A DNA stretch of 11,213 bases from Brachionus koreanus (taxonomy: Eukaryota > Rotifera > Eurotatoria > Ploima > Brachionidae): the NCBI GenBank assembly GCA_016987375.1, contig PJRA01000265.1, positions 337,519-348,731 on the forward strand, in the 5' to 3' direction. Under the pieces are notes generated by a model. That model did no database searches. It saw only the letters and a list, made by a program, of their open reading frames with translations, and had not been told where the DNA came from. This document shows positions 1 through 7,728 of this stretch, piece after piece; position 1 is the stretch's first letter; each line of letters begins with the position of its first letter. Both the position numbers and the translations under genes were made by a program.

Positions 1-91
1 GCAATATCGACACGAAGGTTGTATAAGACCATGCCAAGACTGTTCGCTCTAGGCTCGATATCATACGTCGTTATAGAGTTCAATACCTTAA
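1..91 (-). CDS. Possible exon edge of an unidentified gene (partial)
   Basis: This short stretch is much richer in G+C than the kilobase beside it, as exons are in this window. Read on the minus strand, an AG acceptor at 93-92 is followed by 29 open codons up to the window edge (KVLNSITTYDIEPRANSLG, then a hydrophobic-basic run). The first two bases would complete a codon begun in an upstream exon. I do not recognise the protein. The plus strand is also open here for 35 codons from base 1 to a TAA near 106, so strand is not certain. The minus strand is preferred because it supplies a plausible splice acceptor and the open frame ends at it. Being cut by the window edge, it cannot be assigned a function. 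Confidence 0.3.
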
Positions 92-1471
92 CTGATTTTA
101 TTTTTTAAAATAAGAATGTTCAGTTATTATTAAAAAAAAATCTTAAGTCTTTGTTAAATAAAAATTTTTTTTTTATGAAAAATTTGATTTTATTGGTTTT
201 CAAAATAAAAATGAAATTAATTCATCTGATTATAATAATAATACTATTAATAGAAAGAGTAGTAGTAAGCGTTTAAATAACTGCGAATAAAGCTTCTTAA
301 TGCGAAGCTTTAATTGCAATTGCAGTCGTTTCAGGACAAGATAGCCACCAAACATCAAGCTTTGCTTTAAAAGACACTCTAGTTTGAAATCATTATTTAT
401 TTTGCCAATTTGTTACACTCATTCACAACTCTATTAGTTAAAAAGCTTAATTTTGGTGGACAATTTTTTTAACATGTTCTCGGATTAGGTTAATTCTATT
501 CTTTCTCAAGTCAAATCTACTAGCCGATATCAAACATTGTGTTGAGAATTTAATTGATCCTGTCTTAAAAAATTGACTTATTTAATATTAAAATCAAATC
601 CTCTTAATATACAAATAGACCTTGGATTAATTGATTGATTAATTTTTTAATGAACCGGTTGTATGACTTTTAGAATAGAAATTATAATGGTTAACAAAAT
701 ATTTTCCAAACTGCCTGGGTTTAAACCCAAACTATATTTTTAATAAATAAATAAAATATTTCATTATATTAAAAAACATAATCAATTTTTTGATTATTGA
801 AAGTTTATAATAAGAGAAACAATACAAAGCATCGAATTCATCTAATTCATTTATGCAATTGTATAAAAGTATAAAAGTTTTTTTGTTAGTGAAAAACAAA
901 AAAATTTGTTACACTTGTTTTTGACAAAACAAATCATGAATTGAAAACACGTGAGAAATTAGACAATCTGGTTCAAACAAAAACAAAAGAAACTTAATTT
1001 ACAAAAGGATTCTATTTTTTAACCGAACAAGCTAACAATTTGCTTTAAAAAGAAAAATAAAAATTTATTTAGTTTATCAGAATGATCTTTCAAATAAATT
1101 TGTACACAATTTATTATATATTTAACAAAACTTTTGTTTAAATTGACAGAAACTTAAGTTTTTTGCATTGCTAATTTCTAATTAATATTTTAAAAATATA
1201 TATTATTTCTAATAAATAATGCAATCAAGCAAGTTCTGCAAATTTTGTTTCTACGTAGCTTAAAAATCAATTTTAGACTATTTTACTAAATTCGTTAAGG
1301 GTTCAAATGATATATTCAAAACTTTTTTTTTAGTTTTTTTTAGTTTTTGCCTATGATTCTGCTTAAAAACTCTTTTATTGCTAAAAGATTACAATATGTA
1401 ATTAATTATCAAAATTAAATGATGTTTTTCATTTTATTTTCAATCTTTGGAATAATCTTTTATATAGGTAG
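92..1471. other. Gene-poor A+T-rich intergenic region
   Basis: No convincing gene. Small structures are present: a 7-bp inverted repeat AAGCTTC/GAAGCTT with a 7-nt spacer at 290-310; a perfect 14-bp palindrome TGGGTTTAAACCCA at 716-729; an 8-bp hairpin ATAATCAA/TTGATTAT around 779-798; and a 13-bp direct repeat AATTTGTTACACT at 407-419 and 903-915. Two patches are less A+T-rich than the rest, about 300-395 and 440-560. They contain short open stretches on one or both strands, but none resembles a family I know or has convincing splice sites. They could be eroded transposon or exon remnants. Confidence 0.6.
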
Positions 1472-1674
1472 TTAATACTGTGACCCTTTGGGAAAAGCTT
1501 CTTTGAATAATTCGACTGTTTCCTGAACCATTTGTCAGATTATTTTTGAGCAAATGCTTATTATGTTTATAGATATAAAATTAATGATGTGATAAGGTAA
1601 ACTATTCCAAACATTAACTACTTGATTAGCTAAACCAGTTTTAAACACAATTTCGAACAAACCGTTGAGACCAA
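1472..1674 (-). mobile_element. LINE (CR1/jockey-like) ORF2 C-terminal remnant
   Basis: Reading the minus strand gives ANQVVNVWNSLPYHIINF at about 1630-1577. This matches the signature near the C-terminus of many CR1/jockey-type LINE reverse transcriptase proteins, usually of the form NRVVN-WNSLP followed by VV. The Trp codon is at 1609-1607. Just upstream, in another frame, QRFVRN (about 1665-1648) fits the usual RxNFFSxR context. Downstream, again after a frame change and a stop, comes TVELFKEAFPKGSQY and a TAA at 1474-1472, matching the VNSFKxxLDKYW tail. The gap between WNSLP and this tail is longer than usual. Frameshifts and stops make it a dead fragment. I see no reverse transcriptase core, target-site duplication or 3' tail next to it. 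Confidence 0.75.
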
Positions 1675-1948
1675 TTTAAGATTATAAAATTGAGTGACAA
1701 AATGATAATCAAAAAAAAATTCATTATAACTTTTAATTATAAAATTTTATTTACAAGAATATATGTAATAAATATTTTTTTTTTAAATCAAGATGTTTTA
1801 TAATTTTAATTTATGTTTATTTTTACAGTAATTTTTTGAAATGTTCAAATGTTAGCCTTTTTACTTTCACAAACAAATGCTTTGTTTTCAAAAGCTATTT
1901 ATAAAATTTTATTTCGATTTAAAAATATTTAAGTTTCATTCTTTTGAA

Positions 1949-1995
1949 AAAGTAATAATTTTTATACGTATTAAGCATATAAAAATTATTACTTT
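1949..1995. repeat. Perfect 18-bp inverted repeat (hairpin)
   Basis: The left arm AAAGTAATAATTTTTATA (1949-1966) is the exact reverse complement of the right arm at 1978-1995, with an 11-nt loop at 1967-1977. Arms this long without mismatch are unlikely by chance even at this A+T content. The repeat lies 9 bp upstream of the promoter-like segment starting at 2004. It could be a short hairpin transcript, a tiny inverted-repeat element or a cruciform-forming site; nothing here decides between these. Confidence 0.7.
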
Positions 1996-2003
1996 AGTTT
2001 TTT

Positions 2004-2130
2004 TATAAGCGAGGAAAAACTATTCCTTTCATGCTTATTTTCTAAGCTAAGATTTTCACTCATTTGCTTTAAGTTTTTAAAATAATGTATTAATTAGAAA
2101 GACAAAAACATTTATTTAATTTATTAAATT
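2004..2130 (+). promoter_or_regulatory. Orphan copy of the promoter/leader of the 4337 gene
   Basis: Five blocks occur in the same order as in the 4264-4330 region: TATAA (2004-2008); CGAGGAAA (2010-2017); CCTTTCA (2025-2031); AATTAGAAA (2092-2100); and the identical 17-mer TTTATTTAATTTATTAA (2111-2127) followed by a matching TT. Spacing differs by insertions of 3, about 59 and a few bases. No ATG or Ala/Pro/Ser coding sequence follows, only A+T-rich DNA. The inference is an old duplication of the promoter and 5' leader whose coding part was lost or never copied. The A+T-rich blocks alone could match by chance; the two G+C-bearing blocks carry most of the weight. Confidence 0.45.
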
Positions 2131-4195
2131 GATTGAATTGAAAAATAAATTTTCTTATAAATTATGATTTTTAAAAATATAAATACTCATTTATTGTTGA
2201 AGTGCGTATCTATATTCTTACTATTAACTTACAAATTTTAAATTTAATATTTATGATTAATCGGATAAATGTATTCGTGCTCTAATGATTTCTTGCTCTT
2301 AAATGATTAATAAGTGAACATTTAAAATTCAAATTTCTAGTTTAAATGTTTTGTATACATAGTTTTAATTTTAAAAATGCAAGGTTATAAATTTACATTG
2401 AATTTTAAAAATAAAAATTATAAAATTAAAGTTCGAACTTTAACAAATTTGAAAAAAATAAAATAAAAGTCTTTAACTTGGACTTGGCTTGAGACTTTTA
2501 AAAAACTCTGATTTGAATAAATTTAATAAATTGAATTTTTAATAAAAAAAACATGAATAATTTTTTTGCCCTTTCAGATAGCTAATTTGACAGGCTAGTT
2601 TAACTCAAAATCACTAAAGTCCAACTGCTTAAATTTTATATAATAAATTCAATTATTCAAATTAAAATTAAAATTCTTGTGATTTTTAAACAGCTGTCTT
2701 AAAAATTTTTTTGATATAAAAAATCTCGATTATTTTGAGTAAAATGAATAAAATAATTATAAAAGTTTACTTCAATTAATTTGTTCAATCCAGAACTGAT
2801 TTAGAAGATAATTTTAATATTATTTAGTTTTAAGTTTTGGAAGAAAACTATAAAATTGTTTTTCTGGAAATCAAACCGACTCTAAAATATTTGATTTAGA
2901 CTCACATAATAGATCAGAAAATTTTGATAATATTCTTTGTTTTACGAATGATAACATAACTGGCTGCACCTATTGTTTTAATTGATTAAAAATGGAAAAA
3001 CAATTGATGTGTATTTAAATTATTTATTTATTTCAATTAATTTCATTTAGTTACATTTGATTCATTTTATTTTTATCTTATAAATTAAAATTAAAAAATA
3101 AATAAAAAGATTAGTAGAAATATGAAAATAATAATTTTTTTAAATATTTATTCTTTAAATTTTTATTGCAATAATTGGCATAAGTCTTAGATGTGATCAA
3201 ATGTAAAAAAAAAAGTTAAATTAAGAAAATTTTTGTTTTTTTTAAAAAAAGAATAAAATTTTTTTGATATATTTAACCCTTTTGTTAAGCTTAACTGAAA
3301 AGCATTTTTTCCATTGTTTATTTTAAATGCCTATAAATTTTGGTAATCAAATAATTTTTTTTTTTAAATTATGTTTAAGTAAAAACTAACTATCTTTGGT
3401 CTATTGATTTTTCAATTTTTGTTTTAGAATAAGAAAAATTGATTATGAGAACCAGATTCGATTTTTAATCAAAAGAAATAAAAAACATTAACTTCATATT
3501 GTTTGTTTAATTTATTTTTAAGTGTATTCAAAAAATAAATAATTAGTTTTGTTTGGTTTTCAAATTTTAAATTATTCGGATACCAATTTTAAAACCACCT
3601 ACTCTTTTTTTGAAAAAGAATTCTAAAAATAATGATGATCAAATTTTTAGCTAAATCGTTAGAGATACAAAGCTGATTAAATAATTTCTTTTACTTAATT
3701 AATTCATTTAAATAATCAAATAAATTTTGAGTTGACATATAATTAATTATGAATTTGAAATTTTTACCTAAATGCCAAAAGAAATTCAAATTCAATATTA
3801 TAAAATGGTCATTTACCGCCTCATTTGTTTAAATTAAAATAAAGTATGCTATTAATTCTAGTTAATGGAAATTCGATAGCTATCATATCCTATTTATTTT
3901 AATTCTTTATTTTTACTAAAACTAAAAAATATAGTTTTTTTTTTATTGTAGAATATTGTAAAGGTAAATTAATTACTGAATAAAGAAAAAAATATTGAAA
4001 TGCTTCTGATGCATTTTTTTTCAAATACTCTTTTTCTTGAAGAAAATTATCTAATTTACAAAAAAATCCATTTTAAAAATTCAAAATTATTGAAATAAAG
4101 ATTTAGAAAAAATTTATATATATCCGTTCTAAGTGAATAAGTTTAGTATGAAAATTGGGTAATAATATTGTTTTTTTTTTTTCGAAGAAGAAAAC

Positions 4196-4222
4196 AATAG
4201 ATTTCCGCAAAGAAAATCTATT
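4196..4222. repeat. 9-bp inverted repeat upstream of the TATA box
   Basis: The arms AATAGATTT (4196-4204) and AAATCTATT (4214-4222) are exact reverse complements around a 9-nt spacer. The site ends 41 bp upstream of the TATA box of the repeat-protein gene, so it could be a site for a dimeric regulator. The orphan promoter copy at 2004 also has an inverted repeat just upstream, with unrelated sequence. Confidence 0.4.
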
Positions 4223-4263
4223 CAAACTGACAAAATTTCTCAACCATTTCAAATTTTAAAGCT

Positions 4264-4291
4264 TATAAATATCGAGGAAATACTCCTTTCA
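4264..4291 (+). promoter_or_regulatory. TATA box and start region of the repeat-protein gene
   Basis: TATAAATA at 4264-4271 lies 73 bp upstream of the ATG at 4337. A transcription start about 30 bp downstream would leave a leader of roughly 40 nt. It is followed by CGAGGAAA (4273-4280) and CCTTTCA (4285-4291), both also found in the orphan copy at 2010-2031. AGGA and TCCT within this segment form a small inverted repeat. The ATG has A at -3, a favourable context. Confidence 0.5.
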
Positions 4292-4336
4292 AAAACAAAT
4301 TAGAAAAATAATTTATTTAATTTATTAAGTTAGAAA

Positions 4337-5326
4337 ATGTCAGCAGCTCCTCAAACCAATTCGGCAGTAGCCCCAAGAGCCAGTGCCGTTCAAGCTCCAT
4401 CAGCTGCCCCAGCTTTAAGCGCACCAAGAGCCAGTGCTGTTCCAGCTCCATCAGCTGCCCCAGCTTTAAGCGCACCAAGAGCCAGTGCTGTTCCAGCTCC
4501 ATCAGCTGCCCCAGCTTTAAGTGCACCAAGAGCCAGTGCCGTTCAAGCTCCATCAGTTGCTCCAGCTTTAAGTGCACCAAGAGCCAGTGCCGTTCAAGCT
4601 CCATCAGTTGCTCCAGCTTTAAGTGCACCAAGAGCCAGTGCTGTTCCAGCTCCATCAGTTGCTCCAGCTTTAAGCGCACCAAGAGTCAGTGCTGTTCCAG
4701 CTCCATCAGCTGCTCCAGCTTTAAGCGCACCAAGAGTCAGTGCTGTTCCAGCTCCATCAGTTGCTCCAGCTTTAAGCGCTGCAGTTCCAACTACTTTTAG
4801 TGGACCAAGAGCTTCATTTGCTCGTGTTTCTACTGGTGTTTCTTTGCCAGCTTCTGTTTCAGCTGTGGCAGCAGCTCTTACTTCACCAAAATTGTCAGGA
4901 GCTAGATCTTCGCAACAAACGGTTTCACAATGGGCCAGACAACAAAATGTTCCAACTTCATCAACCTTGGAACGTGAATTGAATATTTCAAGTGAATTCA
5001 ATGCAGAAAAATGGACTCGTGAAATTGAAGAATTTCTGGAAAAAAAAAGAGCTGAATTACCAGGCCCACAATTGCCTACTCAATCTTTCTCTTCGGCTAA
5101 AGCCAAAATAGCTTCTTTCCTTCCATCTGCTCCTAGATTTTCTTCATGCCAATCATTGTCTAGCTCTCCATTATTTTCCCTTGATTTAAATTTGGCTTCA
5201 AATTTTAATACAACTGCACCAGTATTCCCACCATATTTAAACAACACAGCCTTTGGCTTTTTCTTGCCATCTGCTAGCCCATGTCCTTCACCATGCGGTG
5301 CTTCTGGTCCATTTCTATTATTCTAG
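4337..5326 (+). CDS. Ala/Pro/Ser-rich tandem-repeat protein, unknown function
   Basis: An intact single-exon gene of 329 codons from ATG to TAG. Its G+C content is far above the flanks, so it is clearly coding. Residues 1-11 (MSAAPQTNSAV) lead into eight 17-residue repeats at 12-147 (type APRASAVPAPSAAPALS). A Ser/Ala-rich linker follows to about 195. The only charged segment is about 195-255, with WARQQN, EKWTREIEEFLEKKRAEL and other likely helical stretches. The C-terminal third is Ser/Phe/Pro-rich, ends GPFLLF and has a Cys pair in SPCPSPCG. I see no signal peptide, membrane span or known domain, so much of it is probably disordered. A TATA box lies upstream and AATAAA lies 35 nt after the stop. 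I do not recognise the family. A structural, secreted-glue or nuclear low-complexity protein would all be guesses. Confidence 0.85.
   Translation: MSAAPQTNSAVAPRASAVQAPSAAPALSAPRASAVPAPSAAPALSAPRASAVPAPSAAPALSAPRASAVQAPSVAPALSAPRASAVQAPSVAPALSAPRASAVPAPSVAPALSAPRVSAVPAPSAAPALSAPRVSAVPAPSVAPALSAAVPTTFSGPRASFARVSTGVSLPASVSAVAAALTSPKLSGARSSQQTVSQWARQQNVPTSSTLERELNISSEFNAEKWTREIEEFLEKKRAELPGPQLPTQSFSSAKAKIASFLPSAPRFSSCQSLSSSPLFSLDLNLASNFNTTAPVFPPYLNNTAFGFFLPSASPCPSPCGASGPFLLF
4370..4777 (+). repeat. Eight-copy 51-bp in-frame tandem repeat
   Basis: Eight uninterrupted 51-bp units encode 17 residues each. Variation is confined to a few positions: Ala or Val after Arg (Val only in units 7 and 8), Pro or Gln at unit position 8, and Ala or Val at position 12. 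Units 2 and 3 are identical in protein, as are units 4 and 5. Silent changes also occur (AGC/AGT, GCC/GCT). This points to recent expansion by unequal exchange or slippage, with the reading frame kept because the period is a multiple of three. Confidence 0.95.
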
Positions 5327-5360
5327 TTTGTAATCCAATACATTGAAAATTATTTATTTC

Positions 5361-5366
5361 AATAAA
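5361..5366 (+). terminator. Polyadenylation signal AATAAA
   Basis: AATAAA lies 35 nt after the stop codon of the repeat-protein gene, a normal distance for a short animal 3' UTR. A second AATAAA lies at 5404-5409. The hexamer is common in such A+T-rich DNA, so position rather than sequence supports the call. Confidence 0.55.
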
Positions 5367-5409
5367 TTATATTAGATGATTATTTAATTAATTTTATTCA
5401 ATTAATAAA

Positions 5410-6331
5410 TTTATTCAAAGTATTTCTTAATTTTACATTAAAAAATTGCTCATTTTTACATTAAAAAAGAAAAAGAATAAAAAAGAAGAAGTATATTTTA
5501 ACTTTTTACTCCTAGGCTTAAAATTGTTGTTTAATTCAAACAAAAGAGCATTTTCTTTGTTTAAAAAATTTTTATTTTTTTCTTTCAGGCTGAAGTATGA
5601 TCAAGTGTTTTTTTGTTTAATGATTTTTTTTCTAAAATATTTAAAAAAAAAAACAGTTTGTTTCTTCTTTATTTTTGAGTTAATTTATAAAAGAAAAACT
5701 TTTTTTGTTTGATAAAGTAAACAATAAAGCTTTTCTCAATTAATCGAAAGTTCTTTTGCTTCAAATTACTTTGATATCAGGCTTTTAAACTAAACACCCA
5801 AGAAGATAAGAAGTTAAACTTTTTATAGATGCATGCAAAAAATTATTTTTTTGTATCAATTATGGATAGAAAATTTAAAAATTTTACCAAAAACATCCAA
5901 AATGGTTGGCCCAATTTTCTCATTATAGATGAAAATGTCTTGATTTTTTAAATTCGGAGAAATGACTCATAATCTGACCTAGCCTTTTATTCCGTGGTCA
6001 TATTTATTTAAGAGAATTTTAAAATGTCCCTAATTTTAATTTAATAAAATGCGAAATTTAATAAATATTTTACATTAATTTAAATATATTTTTTATTAAA
6101 TTAAAAAAAAAATTTTAATTTAGCAAAATTTTTTTTTGTATGATTTGAAAAAATTTTCTTTTTCTTTTATTTTAATGAAATGTTAGAAAAGAAAACTTGC
6201 TTAAATTTGTTAAAAAATCGAATATTTTTTGAAGAAATTTTAATTATCTTCTAGACATTTTGGTTTTTGGGCATAAAAATTTTTTTAAAAAACACATTTT
6301 CTTCTTGGCGATTCTTCCAAGGATATTTAAA
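5410..6331. other. A+T-rich spacer with no gene seen
   Basis: An open frame at about 5446-5712 encodes only Lys, Phe and Leu runs from A and T tracts and is not credible as a gene. The patch at 5900-6000 is less A+T-rich and has short open stretches on both strands, but resembles no family I know. The last 70 bp lead in frame into the LINE fragment and may be its eroded 5' side. Confidence 0.6.
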
Positions 6332-6797
6332 TATTTCAAATCAATAGGTACAGATGGCATTCGCCCTTATGTACTTAGAGAGTGTAGTTATGAACTATCT
6401 CAGCCGTTGTCACTACTTTTCAATATATCATACGATTCGAGTATGGTTCCGGCACGATGGAAAAATGCAAATGTAACTCCATTCTTTAATAAATCAGAAT
6501 CCCTTCTCTGCACATCAACATGGATTCATGCATGCTAAATCCTGTGTTACCAATTATCTGGAGTCTTTAGATATTCTAATTGATGCTTTGACTAGAGGAT
6601 TAAATATAGTGGTAGTATTCTTAGATTTCTCAAGCATGTTTTAAGCTATTTGCGGATAACAGTAAACAGATTAGTGGCATTAAAAATGCTAATGTTAATT
6701 CAAGAAGACATTGACAAGATGGTTGAGTGGTCGAGGCGTTGGAAAATGGAATTCAATAGCAAATAACATGCTTGGAATGCTCAAGAAAATTAATGTT
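6332..6797 (+). mobile_element. Decayed LINE reverse transcriptase, several internal deletions
   Basis: A non-LTR retrotransposon polymerase remnant of CR1/jockey type in five blocks. Block 1 (6338-6508) has KSIGTDGIRPYVLREC and then WKNANVTPFFNKSE, as in the family's KSPGPDGI and WKxANVTPIFKKG. Block 2, after a 2-nt loss, is AHQHGF to FLDFSSMF (6510-6641), including motif A with its Asp at 6624-6626. Block 3 (6643-6696) is KLFADNSKQI: motif C with the second catalytic Asp replaced by Asn. Block 4 (6695-6763) has EDIDKMVEWSRRWKMEFN from the thumb. Block 5 (6765-6797) is NMLGMLKKINV. The NYRPVSL region, motif B and the stretch between blocks 4 and 5 are missing. Frameshifts and stops make it inactive. 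I see no 5' end, endonuclease or target-site duplication. Confidence 0.85.
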
Positions 6798-7080
6798 TAA
6801 CTTATTTCAAGCATGCACGATTAATTTATCTTAATTATATAACATTGTTTTTTTTTATGTTAACTAACCATACTAACTAGACAAGAGATAATAAATGAAA
6901 AAAAGAAACATAATTATGAATTGTGTAATGGTATCAATCAAAAAAGAAAGAAGTATAGTGAAAGCGAAAATGAAATCAGCAATGTCGGTAGAGACATCAA
7001 AGAAAAGTCTACTATAGTGGGATTCAATTAGTTATCCTGCTTTGTCAATTTAGTTAAACTAATTTGATCGTAGAATGTAC
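6798..7080 (+). other. Possible LINE 3' flank with an unidentified open stretch
   Basis: This segment is less A+T-rich than the surrounding spacer. One plus-strand frame is open from 6864 to a TAG at 7029-7031, about 55 codons without an ATG near its start (it includes RKKYSESENEISNVGRDIK). It resembles no LINE domain I know. It could be the 3' untranslated part of the plus-strand LINE, since it ends at the (ATT)5 repeat, or a stray exon remnant. A CTAAC-rich tract ending in AG at 6879-6880 could be a splice acceptor but is unsupported. Confidence 0.25.
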
Positions 7081-7095
7081 ATTATTATTATTATT
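7081..7095. repeat. (ATT)5 microsatellite between two LINE fragments
   Basis: Five ATT units lie exactly at the boundary where the minus-strand LINE fragment stops after motif C. Many LINEs end in short simple repeats, so this may be the 3' tail of the plus-strand element. That would mean the plus-strand element inserted into the older minus-strand one. No target-site duplication confirms this. Confidence 0.6.
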
Positions 7096-7376
7096 ACAAT
7101 TTCCCGCATACAATGGGAATTTTTCATCTGCATCTTTTAGGCAAGTCATTGATATGAATCAGAAAGAGAAGTGGACCATGCATAGACTTATGAGGGATCT
7201 CGGTTGATGCATCTTGCCACTAAATTAATGAGTGACAAAGACCATAAGTTGTTTTCAGCAAGCAAAATAGATTTAATCCATCTGAGTAATTTCCTCGTAC
7301 TACCATAGTTTTATAACTTCAAAAGTAGCTTGCGATGATTCACCGTGTCGAATACTTTGGAAAAATCTGTAGATAC
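7096..7376 (-). mobile_element. Decayed LINE reverse transcriptase fragment, motifs A to C
   Basis: Minus-strand remnant of a non-LTR reverse transcriptase. It begins with motif A, STDFSKVFDTVNHRKLLL (about 7373-7320), then a stop, then NYGSTRKLLRWIKSIL (to about 7262). A degraded stretch follows. In another frame comes motif B, SMHGPLLFLIHINDLPK (about 7186-7136), corresponding to the family's GxPQGSxLGPLLFxIYINDLP. Last is a motif C relic, FPLYAGN (about 7118-7099), where YADD would be expected, so both catalytic Asp residues are lost. The fragment then stops at the (ATT)5 repeat. It covers nearly the interval missing from the plus-strand fragment at 6332-6797. Its motif C context (LYAGN versus LFADN) suggests a different family or copy. 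Confidence 0.8.
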
Positions 7377-7503
7377 TTTTAATTAATTTTTTTTACTTAA
7401 CTAGAAGCAATGTATTTTTATTCAGGTTAATTTTTTTTCATCTAATGTTTTTCAAATGATTTATATGAATCAGTTTGATTTATATAATTGTTATCTGCTC
7501 ATC

Positions 7504-7550
7504 ACAGTTGGCAACTGTAGCTGACGAGACCAGTGTTAAAACAACTAGTT
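7504..7550 (+). ncRNA. Degraded hammerhead-ribozyme-like motif
   Basis: CTGACGA at 7521-7527 matches the conserved CUGANGA box of hammerhead ribozymes. It is followed by a possible 3-bp stem II (GAC/GTT, loop CAGT, 7528-7537). Next is AAAAC where GAAAC is required, so the essential G12 would be A, and then a C-G/A-T pair closing an AACTA loop (7541-7549). A perfect 7-bp inverted repeat ACAGTTG/CAACTGT (7504-7518) lies directly upstream. Stem I as a normal type I fold is weak, and the G12 change would abolish cleavage. Hammerheads of this minimal kind are known from Penelope-like retroelements and retrozymes, so this may be a dead relic of one, or a chance match. Confidence 0.2.
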
Positions 7551-7728
7551 TTAATCAATTCAATCAATTTTAAATATTTAAATTAAGTATCTAACATATA
7601 AACTAATCTAATAAAACAAAAAATTTTAGTACAAAATATCTGAGCATCTAAACAACAGTAAATACGAGTTTTAATTATATGACGCTGTCAATTTTGTAGC
7701 AAAAACCAAAACAAAAATTTTAAATAGC

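Larger units (their letters stand above)
1675..4195. other. Long A+T-rich intergenic region with no gene seen
   Basis: Dominated by A and T tracts, with stop codons frequent in all frames. Apart from the hairpin at 1949-1995 and the promoter-like segment at 2004-2130, which have their own entries, I see no exon, RNA gene or transposon signature. This is most likely non-coding spacer upstream of the repeat-protein gene at 4337. Confidence 0.6.

Noticed and set aside
300..395. Plus-strand stretch reading CEALIAIAVVSGQDSHQ and onward
   Set aside because: Only 28 codons, directly preceded by an in-frame stop and without a splice acceptor. The minus strand is open too, so coding is not supported.
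716..729. Perfect 14-bp palindrome TGGGTTTAAACCCA
   Set aside because: Striking to the eye, but a few 14-bp palindromes are expected by chance in 11 kb of this composition, and nothing around it suggests a function.
1301..1315. GGTTCAAATG resembling a tRNA B box
   Set aside because: No A box, acceptor stem or cloverleaf could be formed around it; the same holds for GGTTCAAACA near 970.
4176..4195. Possible heat-shock element in TTCGAAGAAGAAA
   Set aside because: The TTC and GAA triplets are not at the required two-base spacing.
5446..5712. Plus-strand open frame of 88 codons
   Set aside because: Composed of Lys, Phe and Leu runs produced by A and T tracts, with no domain and no promoter or splice context. 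It is best explained by base composition.
5961..5980. 18-bp near-repeat AAATGAYTCATAATCTGA shared with about 9422-9439
   Set aside because: One mismatch in 18 bp is within the number of chance matches expected between segments of A+T-rich DNA this long.
7282..7297. CGAGGAAA on the minus strand, matching the promoter block
   Set aside because: It lies inside the LINE reverse transcriptase fragment, where it encodes conserved TRKLL residues, and has no TATAA or CCTTTCA partner.
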